Notes under the pieces: generated by a model
What the model was told of the DNA's origin: nothing
Databases searched by the model: none
What the model saw: only the letters and a program-made list of their open reading frames with translations
In this document: piece after piece, positions 1-8,518 of the stretch
Layout: each line of letters opens with the position of its first letter
Position numbering within the stretch: position 1 is the stretch's first letter
Source of the DNA: Streptomyces sp. NBC_01304
Lineage (GTDB): Bacteria; Actinomycetota; Actinomycetes; Streptomycetales; Streptomycetaceae
Assembly (NCBI RefSeq): GCF_035975855.1
Contig: NZ_CP109055.1
Location: 7,440,001 to 7,504,000 of the forward strand
Length of the DNA stretch: 64,000 bases
Direction: 5' to 3'
Program-made: the position numbers and the translations under genes

Positions 1-510
1 AGCGACGCGTGCGCCGTCTGGTTCGAGGATCTCGAGGGAGGTGTGTACGGCTTCGGGGTCGTCGGCGTCGACGAGGCCGCCGTTGCGGGCCCAGTGGGTG
101 CGGTGGAGTTCGAGCGGGGGCAGGTTCGCGGTCTTGAGGCGTGCGGTGATCTCAAGGATGCGTTCGCTTCGGGTGCGGTCGGCCGAGGACCAGAGGGCGT
201 ACTGGTTATGGGTGGCGAACCAGAAGTAGCCGCGCTGTTTGTGGATGGTGGCGGTGTCGAAGGCGGTGCCGAGTATCTGCCGCCACTTCGTGGAGGGGAG
301 GAGGACGAGTTCTCCGTCGGTGTGCATGCGGTCGATGAACCGGAGCCACTGGAGGCATTCGTTGGGGAGGTCATGGATGGTGCGGTAGGTGTCGCGGTTG
401 TATCCGATCTCCCAGAAGACGGCTACGAGGAGGTCGTATCGCTGAAGGGGGCGGTTAGCGGCTTCCAGGGCGTTGAGGACGTTGCTGCGGTTGGGGGTGG
501 TGGGTGTCAT
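1..510 (-). CDS. Hypothetical protein, 3' end outside window
   Basis: An open frame runs from ATG at 510 to the left edge, at least 170 codons with strong G/C third positions. The N-terminus begins MTPTTPNRSNVLNALEAAN; a region rich in W, Y and F follows (around QWLRFIDRMHTDGEL), and I recognise no family. It is the first gene behind promoter copy 1 (566-593), with an inferred leader of about 50 nt. The stop lies outside the window, so length and function are unknown. It is probably an element-encoded accessory gene. Confidence 0.75.
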   Translation of the reverse strand, partial: MTPTTPNRSNVLNALEAANRPLQRYDLLVAVFWEIGYNRDTYRTIHDLPNECLQWLRFIDRMHTDGELVLLPSTKWRQILGTAFDTATIHKQRGYFWFATHNQYALWSSADRTRSERILEITARLKTANLPPLELHRTHWARNGGLVDADDPEAVHTSLEILEPDGARVA

Positions 511-565
511 TGCATGTTCCGTTCGTGGTGCTTGGGAGGTGGCGCCCCCTCCATCCGTTACGTCA

Positions 566-593
566 ATTCTACTCTTCACGAAGGGGGCGTCAA
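566..593 (-). promoter_or_regulatory. Repeated promoter, copy 1
   Basis: On the minus strand TTGACG (593-588) is followed after 16 nt by TAGAAT (571-566). The block from AACGGGT through AGAGTAGAATT is nearly identical to copies 2 and 4. It faces the gene starting at 510. Confidence 0.75.
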
Positions 594-626
594 ACCCGTT
601 TATGCAGGTCAACAGGGCTGTGCTCG

Positions 627-2306
627 TCAGGCGGCGGCTAGCTCGGCATCCTGTACCGCGTCCCTCTCCGCCTGGGCCTTCTCCTCTGCAGCCAGTGCTT
701 CGGCCCGTTTCTGCGCTTGCTCTTCAGCCCTCGCCAGCGTCTCGGCCTCGATGGAGGAAAGCGCATAGCCCTCGCCCTTCAGGAGCGTGAGCCAGGCGGC
801 GGTGGTGGAGCTGATCTCCCCGCGCCAGGCGCTGTCGCCCATGGCCTGCTGCTCGTGCGCAGCGCAGACCTGCGCGAGCAGGATCTGCCACCGGCGCGAA
901 GCCGGGGTCTTCGCGATCACCTCGGCGAACGGGTCACCGACCCGAGTCCACTTGTTGCGGTCCTCATTGGGGTCCGGGACGCGCAGGAACGTAGCCGTCA
1001 GGGTCGTGTCGGCGGTGTCGATGAAGTGCTCGTACAGGTAACTGGTGCCGGTGATCGTCGTCATGATCACCTTCCATGCAGCGGGCGACGCGTCGCCCTT
1101 GCGGGTGCACAGCGTGGCGAGGAACTCGTGGCGCACCAACCGGGCTGCCCGCCATGCCTTGTTGTTCTGGATGACGGTGCGCCGCTCCTCCTTCTCCAGC
1201 TCCTTGTCCTTGTGTGCCCGGGTGTCTTTGGGAGCGTCGGGGCTGAGCTGGTGCCCGCACTTGAGCCAGTCCTGGCACAGCCACACCGCGACAGGCTCCT
1301 GCCGGTCGAGGAACGCTGCATGGCCTGGGCAGGCGCGATGGGTCTCGGGTGTGACCGGTTCGCCGTCTGCCGTCACGAGGTCGGTGAGGGGGCGGGCGGC
1401 GGTCCTCGTCCAGTCCCAGCAGCGGTCGACGAGCGGTATGCCGGCCGCAGCAAGTTCCTCGGTGACCTTCGCGCGCTCGGCCTGGTCGATGAGCTGGTCG
1501 CGCAACTGCTGCATGGTGTGCGCCCAGTTGCCGCGCTGACCGGTGCCCTGCTCCAGGTCGCACTTTTTGGCGTCGCGCAGCCACCACAAGGCATGGTCGA
1601 GGCTCTCGACTTCGTGCAGATCGGCCAGCTCCAGGAAATCGAAGTCGTACTGAAGGGCCTTGCTGAGAGCTTTGTCGCTCAGCTTGTCCGCCGTCTCGGC
1701 GGCCTTGACCTGCTCGGGTGTCAGGCCCAGGGAGCGGGCGTGCTTGGCCTTGCGGGTCTTGCTGATCTTCATCAGCGACAACTGCCGTACCGCGTTGATG
1801 TCATCGCGTACGGAGGCGGCCTTGCGGTGCTTGTTCTCGATCAGGCTGATTGTCAGCGCGTCATCGTCCACGCCTTTGAGGTCGGTCCGGATGATCGCCG
1901 GAACCAGCAGGTAAGAGCGGCCGGCGGCGATCGCCTTCTCCGCGGCGAGGACGGCGGCCTTGAAGCGGCGCTGGCCGAAGATGATGCCGAGCGTCTTCCC
2001 GTCGTCCTGCGGGCGCAGCAGCAGCGGGGTCTGCACGCCGATCTCCTCGACAGAAGCGATCAGTTCGGGATCCGGCTCGGTGGTGTCCTCACCCTCCTGC
2101 GTGGACTCCTCGTCCTCGGTGCCTTCGTCGTCCTTGGACGCCGATGGATGGGGCTTGCGGTGGTTGTACGGGTCGACGACCAGCGTGTGCGGGTCGACCC
2201 AGGCGAACGCACCGGCGAACCCTTCGACGCCGACGGCCGGTTCAGCGGTCACCTCCGCGCCAGGATCGGTGCTGGTCGCGGGCTTCTCGGTGTCAATGAC
2301 GGTCAT
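627..2306 (-). CDS. ParB-like nuclease-domain protein
   Basis: This 559-residue protein has a ParB/Srx-type N-terminal domain at about residues 35-190, with the family-style GQRRFKAA motif near 110 and ENKHRKA near 155. An acidic insertion (residues about 51-75, many D and E) interrupts the domain. A helix-turn-helix-like segment (SLGLTPEQVKAAETADKLS) follows. The C-terminus is a long charged Ala/Glu/Lys coiled coil. ParB-like proteins bind DNA or hydrolyse nucleotides in plasmid partition and in phage regulation; no ParA gene is beside it, so a partition role is not shown. An AAAGGT ribosome site precedes ATG 2306. It is the last gene of the operon from promoter copy 2. Confidence 0.8.
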   Translation of the reverse strand: MTVIDTEKPATSTDPGAEVTAEPAVGVEGFAGAFAWVDPHTLVVDPYNHRKPHPSASKDDEGTEDEESTQEGEDTTEPDPELIASVEEIGVQTPLLLRPQDDGKTLGIIFGQRRFKAAVLAAEKAIAAGRSYLLVPAIIRTDLKGVDDDALTISLIENKHRKAASVRDDINAVRQLSLMKISKTRKAKHARSLGLTPEQVKAAETADKLSDKALSKALQYDFDFLELADLHEVESLDHALWWLRDAKKCDLEQGTGQRGNWAHTMQQLRDQLIDQAERAKVTEELAAAGIPLVDRCWDWTRTAARPLTDLVTADGEPVTPETHRACPGHAAFLDRQEPVAVWLCQDWLKCGHQLSPDAPKDTRAHKDKELEKEERRTVIQNNKAWRAARLVRHEFLATLCTRKGDASPAAWKVIMTTITGTSYLYEHFIDTADTTLTATFLRVPDPNEDRNKWTRVGDPFAEVIAKTPASRRWQILLAQVCAAHEQQAMGDSAWRGEISSTTAAWLTLLKGEGYALSSIEAETLARAEEQAQKRAEALAAEEKAQAERDAVQDAELAAA

Positions 2307-2351
2307 GATGACCTTTCGCGTGCGAGTGGACAGTAATCCGGGGCGGTGGAC

Positions 2352-2924
2352 TCAGATGGCGGTGGTAGCGGCCGCCTTCTTGCGGCGAGCGGGCTTCGCG
2401 TCGTTCGTCCGGGCAGTGCTCTTGCGCGCGCGGGACTTGGGACCCGCCTTCGCCGCAGGCTTCGCCTCGTCGGCCTCCTTGACCGGCTCGGCAGGTGCGG
2501 GAGCGAGGCGGCGGCCGCGCGAGTTCAGTGAGGGACGGTGGCCGTTGAATGCCGGGAGCAGCACGGTGCGCACAGCCGTCAGGAGCGACTCCAGCGGAGT
2601 CTCGGCGTGAGTGAAGGTGACGCCGGTGCTGTAGCGCATGCCCTCCGCCAGGCGGTGACGGCCGGGCTCGTCGGTGCTTGTGTCGGGCTCGGAGGGTGTG
2701 CCGCCGATGGCGAAGGCTTGCACTGCCCGCCCGCCGAAGAGGAGACGCAGTCCGATCGCGCGGCGGTCGGGGGCGATGAGGTGGACGGAGGGGGCCTGGC
2801 GGGGCTCGAAGTCGTCGACGACGTTCCAGACGCCGAGCTCCCCGGCAAGGTCCTCGGCCAGAAGGTGCAGGCCGAACAGGGAAACGGTGATCGGCGGCAG
2901 GCCGGTGGTGTCCGTGGAGGTCAT
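2352..2924 (-). CDS. Hypothetical protein with basic Lys/Ala tail
   Basis: A 190-residue protein. The first 140 residues form an unrecognised globular domain. The last 45 or so are an Ala/Lys/Arg-rich tail (KSTARTNDAKPARRKKAAA) like the DNA-binding tails of actinobacterial HU or Lsr2-related proteins. The ATG at 2924 was chosen because the longer frame upstream is low in G/C third positions. It lies between an unknown gene and the ParB-like gene. Nucleic-acid binding is inferred from the tail only. Confidence 0.7.
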   Translation of the reverse strand: MTSTDTTGLPPITVSLFGLHLLAEDLAGELGVWNVVDDFEPRQAPSVHLIAPDRRAIGLRLLFGGRAVQAFAIGGTPSEPDTSTDEPGRHRLAEGMRYSTGVTFTHAETPLESLLTAVRTVLLPAFNGHRPSLNSRGRRLAPAPAEPVKEADEAKPAAKAGPKSRARKSTARTNDAKPARRKKAAATTAI

Positions 2925-2989
2925 GCGAAGAAGTCCTGTTCCAGAGGTGCGGCGGACGGGGCGGGGCGGTGGCCGTACCGCGGGCGGGT

Positions 2990-3382
2990 TCAGCGGATGT
3001 GGACGATGGCCGGAATGCCGTCGGGGTTGTCCGGGCACAGTGCGCGAATCTCATCGGCCGCGTCCTGGGGGAGGTCTGCGAGTTCGCCGTCACGCGTGTA
3101 TCCGGCGAAGACGACCGGTCCCTGGAGTTCATGGCCGAGACTTCCGGCGAGGTCGTGAACGGCAAGACCCGCGTAGAAGTTGGGGAGCTTGTTGTCGCGG
3201 TGCTCCCCGGCGAGCACGGCGATCGAGGGCCCGCTCGTCCGCCTGATGAACTGCACGGCCTCCACCGAGTCGAGCAGCGCACGCGCGATGACCTTCGACT
3301 GCTCATTGAGTGTGGTGCCGATATCGAGGTCGCGGACCTGGCCGTCGAGGTCGATGCGAAGGGCGCGGATGGTGGCGGTCAT
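2990..3382 (-). CDS. Hypothetical phage-type protein
   Basis: First gene behind promoter copy 2; 130 residues starting MTATIRALRIDLDGQVRDLD. The frame stays open upstream to 3463, but that part overlaps the promoter, so ATG 3382 is preferred. No clear Shine-Dalgarno sequence lies directly before it; a GGAGGGG stands about 38 nt upstream and is shared with the leader at 9260-9272. The middle (VLAGEHRDNKLPNFYAGLA) and C-terminus suggest a small alpha/beta protein. No family is recognised. Confidence 0.7.
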   Translation of the reverse strand: MTATIRALRIDLDGQVRDLDIGTTLNEQSKVIARALLDSVEAVQFIRRTSGPSIAVLAGEHRDNKLPNFYAGLAVHDLAGSLGHELQGPVVFAGYTRDGELADLPQDAADEIRALCPDNPDGIPAIVHIR

Positions 3383-3435
3383 GGGGGAGTCCGTTCGTCG
3401 TAATGGAAGGGATTTCCCCTCCAACTGATACTTGA

Positions 3436-3463
3436 ATTCTACTCTTCGCAGAGGGGGCGTCAA
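3436..3463 (-). promoter_or_regulatory. Repeated promoter, copy 2
   Basis: TTGACG (3463-3458), 16 nt, TAGAAT (3441-3436) on the minus strand, flanked by the same AACGGGT and GAATTCAA sequences as other copies. It precedes the 2990-3382 gene and the downstream ParB-like gene. Confidence 0.8.
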
Positions 3464-3526
3464 ACCCGTTTGTGCAGTTCAGGGGGAAGGTGCAGGCTGC
3501 CGCTGTCGGCTTCGCGCCTGCCTGAG

Positions 3527-4579
3527 TCAGGCGGCGACCGCGGTGCTCTGCTCCAGCAGGTGCTGCGTCTGGCGCAGGGCGGCGATGATGCGCGCCTTGC
3601 CGAGCATTTCGTCGCGGTGCGCGAACACGGCCCGCGCCTGCTTCATCGCTTCCTCGACGGCCCTCGGGTTCACGATCGAGTCGGCGCAGGCGACCGTCAC
3701 CCGAGGCCCGAGCTGCCAGATGATCGAATTCACTGCCGCGCAGGCGGCGGCGATCTCGTCGATGTCGACCATCGACCACTGGAAATCTGCCGGATCGAGC
3801 CCCCGCTCACGCAGGTGCTGCGCCGCCGAGCGCAGCAGTCCGCCACTGCCGGCGGCCGGGTCGTGGACGTGCTGACCGCGCTGCGGGTCATCCACCGCAA
3901 GCTGGATATCCATGACGCTCTCGGCCGCGAGCATGTTCGCCATGGCATCGGCTACTGAGGCGGGGGTGTGGTACTCGCCGAGGCCCTGCTGGGCGCCGCT
4001 GGAACGAACGAGCATCATGACCGGCGACAGCACATCCGTCTGGGCGCGCAGGTACGGGTCCGCATGCCCGGTGAGGTCGAACAGGCCATGCTCCAAGGCG
4101 GCTTTGGTGACGGCGCGCACCACGTAGGCGCGGTGGCCGTCGATTTCCTCGTCGTTGAGCCACTCGTGCAGGATGCGAGCCCGCTCGATCAGGTCGGGCC
4201 GGTGCATCCAGTGGGTTGACCAGATCTCCCGGAACATGCCGATCAACTGCGTGTCTTCCTGGGCGAGGATCTGCGCCTTCAAGTCCGGGCCCCTGTCGTC
4301 CTTCTGCCGGATCAGGGAGAGCGCGGCGACGATACCGATGGGCACCTCGATGCGCGGACCACCGTGCTGCCGGTGCCATACGCCTGCAACGCCCTCGCCG
4401 ATCCGCATGGCGTGCCCGTGCGGGTCACCCGAAGGCTTTGTCCTGCGCGGCCGGGCTGGAGCCGCGGCCGCCGTGGGTGTGGGGCGGGAAGGAGCGGGCG
4501 GCGCCTTGGGCGCGGTGAAGGCGGCGGGGATGGGCTGCGGCTCTTCTTGGAGGGCGGCGAACAGGTCGAGCTGCGTCAC
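3527..4579 (-). CDS. N6-adenine DNA methyltransferase-like protein lacking motif IV
   Basis: A 350-residue protein. After a Pro/Ala-rich N-terminus, the second half resembles HsdM-type N6-adenine methyltransferases: GEYHTPASVADAM, then the SAM-binding motif I in HDPAAGSGGLL, then VDIDEIAAACAAVN with an acidic residue for the SAM ribose. The motif IV NPP(Y/F) expected shortly after is missing; at that place the protein reads CADSIVNPRAVEE and soon ends. It may therefore bind SAM or DNA without methylating. GTG 4579 gives MTQLDLFAALQEE; the ribosome site is weak. It is the last gene of the operon from promoter copy 3. Confidence 0.75.
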   Translation of the reverse strand: MTQLDLFAALQEEPQPIPAAFTAPKAPPAPSRPTPTAAAAPARPRRTKPSGDPHGHAMRIGEGVAGVWHRQHGGPRIEVPIGIVAALSLIRQKDDRGPDLKAQILAQEDTQLIGMFREIWSTHWMHRPDLIERARILHEWLNDEEIDGHRAYVVRAVTKAALEHGLFDLTGHADPYLRAQTDVLSPVMMLVRSSGAQQGLGEYHTPASVADAMANMLAAESVMDIQLAVDDPQRGQHVHDPAAGSGGLLRSAAQHLRERGLDPADFQWSMVDIDEIAAACAAVNSIIWQLGPRVTVACADSIVNPRAVEEAMKQARAVFAHRDEMLGKARIIAALRQTQHLLEQSTAVAA

Positions 4580-4692
4580 GAGTTGATCGCTTTCGGCGAG
4601 GGGGTGTGGGTGTGCGGGGGCCCGCCCTCGCAGGCAGGGGCGGGCCGGGATGGTGAAGAGGAGACAGCCGTGCAGGTCATGCGGGGCGAGGG

Positions 4693-5253
4693 TCAGCCCT
4701 GGTCGATCCAGACGACGCCGTACGGCGTGTGCCAGATGTGGGAGAGCGCAGCCTTGTGGATGTCGGCGCGCATGTCGTCCCACACGATGCGTCCGAGATC
4801 ATCGCGGTACGGGTCCAGGTCCCAGCCCGCGTTCGTGCCAGGCGGTGAAGTCAGGATGTCGGCGAGGGAGTCGCCGAAGCCGATGACCCGCTCCCGGTAC
4901 CGCTCGTGCATCTCCCGAAGCTCCTGGCGCCACAGTTCATCGCGGTGGCCGGGCTCGGCGGCGTGCCATCCGCGAGCGTTGATCGCATCGTGCTGCGCGA
5001 GGGCGACCCAGGCCACGGCCCGTTCCTGCGAGCGCACCGCAGCCCTGTACGCCACTTCGCCGACGATCATCTCGCGCAAGGTGAGCGGGTCGAGCAGCAC
5101 TGAGGCCCGATCGGCATGGCGAGCCGTCGCGGCCCCGCGTGCTTCTGCTTCGGTGCGGGCCTGCCAGTGGGGTACGAAATAGGTGAACGTGCCCGCCTCC
5201 CGTTCGGGGTGCCGCAGTGTGATGCTCCACATGCCGCGCATCCAGCCCGTCAC
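4693..5253 (-). CDS. Hypothetical protein
   Basis: A 186-residue protein rich in Ala, Arg, Glu and Trp, mostly helical in appearance (EARGAATARHADRASVLLD; ELREMHERYRERVIGFGDS). It follows the 5255-6241 gene by 1 nt. The start is uncertain: GTG 5253 is used for its position right after the upstream stop, but ATG 5241 or 5232 are possible and no strong ribosome site decides. No family recognised. It is the middle gene of the operon from promoter copy 3. Confidence 0.65.
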   Translation of the reverse strand: MTGWMRGMWSITLRHPEREAGTFTYFVPHWQARTEAEARGAATARHADRASVLLDPLTLREMIVGEVAYRAAVRSQERAVAWVALAQHDAINARGWHAAEPGHRDELWRQELREMHERYRERVIGFGDSLADILTSPPGTNAGWDLDPYRDDLGRIVWDDMRADIHKAALSHIWHTPYGVVWIDQG

Positions 5254-5254
5254 G

Positions 5255-6241
5255 TCACACACCGTCCGAAGAGCAGGAGTGCTGCCAGGCGCGGAACCCG
5301 GCAGGGTCCATCTGGCGCCACTGCTGGATGTACCGGGCGGCGATGCTGGCGTGTCCGGCACGCTCGGCTTCCGTGAACGGCTCGGTGACCAGGGCATGGC
5401 TGCGGGGGTGCGGCCAGGTCGCCTGCAGGGAGTTCGGGGCCGCAGCGGCGAGGTGCCAGCTCAGGTTGGCCGCCAGGAACGCGGGGCTCTGTCGCTCGAT
5501 CGGAGTGCTCTCCATCAAGGCTATGGAGTCGCTCTGGGCGGCGAACCGCAGCGGACTGCCGTACACGGCGTCGTCGGGCATGTGCACCCAGACCTGCGGT
5601 CCGTGCTGTTCGTGGGGCTCGGACTGGATGACGGTGCGGTTGTAGGCGACGCAGGGGCCGTGGTGCTTCGACAGGTACCGGACGGCCACCCGGTCACCGG
5701 GCAGGTAGAGATCCACGGAGATTCTTTCCTCGTTGTTGATGCGGTTCGCTGACCGGACGTGGGCGGCGACCGCTGCCGCGCGGGCCCCGGTCGCCGGGCA
5801 GGGGGTCAGGAGACGGTCGAGCCCGATCACCAACCCCTGGACGTTGCCGCGTGCTTGAGCCTGGGTGACGGTCTCGATGGCCAGTGCGACCTGCTCGGGT
5901 GTGATCGCGTGCGGCACGGAACACTCGCAGGTGCTCCTTGCTCGCTCGGCGAGCTTGGCCAGGGCGGCGGGATGTTCTGCCTGCGGGAGGCAGCCGGGGT
6001 GACGGCTGGCGGGGCGGGCCAGGCGCAGGTGGCTGTAGAAGCGGGTGCCTTCCCAGCCGCAGATCAGGCAGCGCACGGGCCACAGGACGTCGCTGCCGGG
6101 ATATCCGCCCAGCGGCGCCCAGCTGAGTTCGTCGATCCGGGCCAAGGCCTTGGCGGCTGAGGCCAGGTTGCGGATCGAGGGTTTCAGTCCTGCGAGGTAG
6201 ACGCTGGTGCCGCCGCTTGCGAGGGCTTGGGTGTTGCTCAT
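5255..6241 (-). CDS. Hypothetical protein with zinc-ribbon-like cysteines
   Basis: A 328-residue protein, first gene behind promoter copy 3. Residues about 50-110 carry PVRCLICGWEG followed by HPGC and CECSVPH, giving a C-x2-C plus later Cys/His arrangement that could bind zinc. A helical middle follows, then a C-terminal alpha/beta part. Gene family unknown. The region between the -10 and ATG 6241 gives a leader of about 60 nt. Confidence 0.7.
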   Translation of the reverse strand: MSNTQALASGGTSVYLAGLKPSIRNLASAAKALARIDELSWAPLGGYPGSDVLWPVRCLICGWEGTRFYSHLRLARPASRHPGCLPQAEHPAALAKLAERARSTCECSVPHAITPEQVALAIETVTQAQARGNVQGLVIGLDRLLTPCPATGARAAAVAAHVRSANRINNEERISVDLYLPGDRVAVRYLSKHHGPCVAYNRTVIQSEPHEQHGPQVWVHMPDDAVYGSPLRFAAQSDSIALMESTPIERQSPAFLAANLSWHLAAAAPNSLQATWPHPRSHALVTEPFTEAERAGHASIAARYIQQWRQMDPAGFRAWQHSCSSDGV

Positions 6242-6310
6242 GCGGATGCCGTTCTCGTGGGGCTGAGGTGGGAGGTGAGGGAGTGCGTGATCCCCTCACC
6301 TCGTAATCAA

Positions 6311-6338
6311 ATTCTACTCTCTATGTGGGGTGGGGCAA
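6311..6338 (-). promoter_or_regulatory. Repeated promoter, copy 3
   Basis: TTGCCC (6338-6333), 16 nt, TAGAAT (6316-6311) on the minus strand. The -35 is less canonical than in other copies, but AGAGAGTAGAATTTGAT around the -10 is conserved. It faces the gene at 6241. Confidence 0.7.
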
Positions 6339-6372
6339 CTGCGAACACCCAGCTCACAAGGGGGTGTTGGGG

Positions 6373-7374
6373 TTACGACTCGTCTGCGGGCGCGAGCGCC
6401 TCAGCCATGGCCGAGGCGGACTTGCGGCCGAACACCGAGTCGTAGGGGACGGTGTGCGTCATGTTGCCGAACGCCGAGTTCTCCTTGGTGACGACCTTGG
6501 AGTGCACGTTGAGGATGCTCGGCACGGTCAACGACTTCGGGTTCACCCTCAGAATCTGGAACCACCGGCCGTGCACGCGCGCGAAGTCCCCCTTCGCGAA
6601 GTCCGCCGGCCCCCAGATCTTGAAGCCGTCCGCCTCCGCCTTCGAGATGATCGCCTCCCAGTAGGTGATCTCCTCCGTCAGCTCTTCATGCCGACGGTTG
6701 AGCTCCGCGACCGTCTCCGGGCTGCCGATGTTCCGGGTGTAGCCCCCGGCCGATTCGCCCTTCTGCCACTTCTCGACCCTGCGCAGATCCGCCCGCAGCT
6801 TCTCTAGGCGGCGCAGAGTACGCCGCGGGGCGTTGCGGAACTCTTCGTAGTTTTCGGAAGCTGCCGCCCTGCCCGCCCAGTAGTCGGCGCGCTTTCCCTC
6901 GGCGATGGACTTGCCCATGCTGTTGTGGATGCGTTCCTGGTCGCGCCGGGCGCGGCGCTCCGAATGGTGCCCGACCAGAATGGGCTGACCGAAAGGGATC
7001 GAGGACGCCAGCCGGTGCGCGCTCTCCTGCAGCGCCTCGGAGTGTCCGGCCGCGCGGCCGGCACGCTCAACGAACCGGTCGGCCCGCGCCTCGGCTTGCT
7101 CGACGCGTTCGGCTTCCGCCTCGGCGAAGCTGCGCCGGGTGTCCTCGTCAATGGTGACGGTGACTTCGAAGCCTTCGGCGCGCAGGGCCTCGGCGGCAGG
7201 GTTGATCTTCCACATCATGGCCGCCTTGTCGCGTGAGCGGGGCAGGCCCAGGCAGCCCAGCGAACGGAAGAAGCGGAAGCCGTACGGCCTGATGAGCTCG
7301 AAGACGCCGTCTCCCTTACGGCTGCCCTCTACGAGGGTGCCGTCGCGACGTGAGTGCGTGATCTCGATGGTCAC
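6373..7374 (-). CDS. DUF3560 domain protein
   Basis: A 333-residue protein whose N-terminus (MTIEITHSRRDGTLVEGS, then RFFRSLGCLGLPRSRDKA) matches the DUF3560 family found on actinobacterial plasmids and phages. The centre is a long charged coiled coil (about residues 90-200) containing the family-like VGHHSERRARRD. The C-terminal part (VAELNRRHEELTEEITYWE onwards) forms a second domain. Function of the family is unknown. GTG 7374 overlaps the upstream stop as GTGA, so translation is probably coupled. It is the last gene of the operon from promoter copy 4. Confidence 0.8.
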   Translation of the reverse strand: MTIEITHSRRDGTLVEGSRKGDGVFELIRPYGFRFFRSLGCLGLPRSRDKAAMMWKINPAAEALRAEGFEVTVTIDEDTRRSFAEAEAERVEQAEARADRFVERAGRAAGHSEALQESAHRLASSIPFGQPILVGHHSERRARRDQERIHNSMGKSIAEGKRADYWAGRAAASENYEEFRNAPRRTLRRLEKLRADLRRVEKWQKGESAGGYTRNIGSPETVAELNRRHEELTEEITYWEAIISKAEADGFKIWGPADFAKGDFARVHGRWFQILRVNPKSLTVPSILNVHSKVVTKENSAFGNMTHTVPYDSVFGRKSASAMAEALAPADES

Positions 7375-7610
7375 AGCTGTGGTGGTCCTTCCGTGAGCCG
7401 GATTGGCGGTATGGGGGTCAGAGCGAGGCCGGTGTGCCAGCCCCCGAAGATTTCCTGTGCTGCGCAGTGAGCGGTGTGCAGGTGGTACCAAGCGCCGTGG
7501 CCGGCCAGGGTTTCGGCCGCGGTGATGTGGAAGGCGATCTCCGGACCGTGTGCGTCGGACAGCGGCGTACCGAGGGCAGCGCGCAGCCCCACGCAGTCGC
7601 CGGCCTTCAC
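7371..7610 (-). CDS. Small hypothetical protein
   Basis: A 79-residue protein starting MKAGDCVGLRAALGTP, with GTG 7610 overlapping the stop of the upstream gene (GTGA). The longer frame upstream is antisense-like in codon use and is not taken. It contains several His residues (HITAAETLAGHGAWYHLHTA). It sits between two small coupled genes; no family recognised. Confidence 0.7.
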   Translation of the reverse strand: MKAGDCVGLRAALGTPLSDAHGPEIAFHITAAETLAGHGAWYHLHTAHCAAQEIFGGWHTGLALTPIPPIRLTEGPPQL

Positions 7611-8053
7611 GGTCGCCCCTCCGGCGTGGCCGCACGGGAGGCCAGGAGCAGCGCCGTCTGCAAGGACAACAAGAGGTCGTCGCGGTCGAAGGCGAGGGAC
7701 GAGGCGGCATGGCGTGCCGAGTGCGGTCCCGCGCAAAACGCGTCCGAGTTCCCGCGGGTGCTGCTGGCCCACGAGGATGCGTACTGGGTGAACGCCCACG
7801 CGTACTGGCCTGCGGATGTGGGGGATTCGAGCTCGGCGGCTGTGGCGTCGCGGGCTTCCCAGGCGGCAAGAAGCAGTACGTGCCGTCGTGCTTCCGGGCT
7901 GGTCAGAGCCCACAGCTTGGGCAAGCCGAAGACAACGAAGGCCTCCTCCATGTCGCCGTCGACTGCGGCTATGGCACGGGCGAGGAGCCGGTGGAGTGGG
8001 AGGGCTTCCTGCTCGGCGCTCTCGATCTCGTTGTCATGGGGGCCTTTGTTCAC
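7607..8053 (-). CDS. Hypothetical helical protein
   Basis: A 148-residue, Ala/Leu-rich, mostly helical protein starting VNKGPHDNEIESAEQEALP. GTG 8053 has an excellent AAGGAG ribosome site at good spacing, which decides the start although the frame is open further upstream. It overlaps the next gene by 4 nt. No family recognised. Confidence 0.75.
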   Translation of the reverse strand: MNKGPHDNEIESAEQEALPLHRLLARAIAAVDGDMEEAFVVFGLPKLWALTSPEARRHVLLLAAWEARDATAAELESPTSAGQYAWAFTQYASSWASSTRGNSDAFCAGPHSARHAASSLAFDRDDLLLSLQTALLLASRAATPEGRP

Positions 8054-8299
8054 GGCCTTCTCCTTCGGTAGTGACGGTGTGGTGGCCCAGGACGGCCACC
8101 ACGTGGTGCGGGATCTGGGATTGTCGGGGCTCTGGCGGCGCGAGAAGTCGCCAGCCGCGCACACCTGGTACTCCCATGAGCCGTCCGGTCAGGGGCCCTT
8201 ACGGTCGATGACGGTGGCGGTGCCGTCCGGGAGGCTGCGGGGCCACTGCTGGTTGATGTGCGAGACCCGCGTGCCGATCGGCAGGGGATGGCAGGTCAT
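8051..8299 (-). pseudogene. Small gene apparently broken by an in-frame TGA
   Basis: ATG 8299 (overlapping the previous stop as ATGA) opens MTCHPLPIGTRVSHINQQW and stops after 36 residues at TGA 8191-8189. The same frame then continues with strong G/C third positions as PDGSWEYQV and DFSRRQSPDN, so the TGA looks like a nonsense change, possibly from TGG. Towards 8115 the best-coding frame becomes less clear, and a second lesion is possible. The alternative is two separate tiny proteins, 8189-8299 (36 aa) and 8034-8177 (47 aa). Confidence 0.45.
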
Positions 8300-8487
8300 G
8301 GGTGCTCGGTTTCGTCGGGGCTGGGTGGGTGCGAGTAGAACTCGTCGGTTTCGGTCCGGGTGCGCTGGCGGTCTCGGCGCTTCAAGGCGCGCCGGACGCG
8401 GAGGGCTATCTGCCGGTTGGGGAAGTCGTCTTCGGGGTATCGGTCGCGAACCCCGGCACGGGCGATCTCACGAGGGCTGAGGATCAA
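8296..8487 (-). CDS. Small basic protein
   Basis: A 63-residue, Arg-rich protein beginning at TTG 8487 with ILSPREIARAGVRDRYPEDD and ending with an acidic, Pro-rich tail. No stronger start lies upstream. Its stop overlaps the next ATG (ATGA), supporting translation of this frame. No family recognised. Confidence 0.55.
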   Translation of the reverse strand: MILSPREIARAGVRDRYPEDDFPNRQIALRVRRALKRRDRQRTRTETDEFYSHPPSPDETEHP

Positions 8488-8518
8488 AGGAGTTCTCTCT
8501 CATCGGGCAGGCGTTGGA

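Noticed and set aside
717..2336. Long plus-strand open frame opposite the ParB-like gene
   Set aside because: It is an antisense shadow; Val/Leu/Gly-rich translation without motifs, while the opposite strand has clear ParB motifs.
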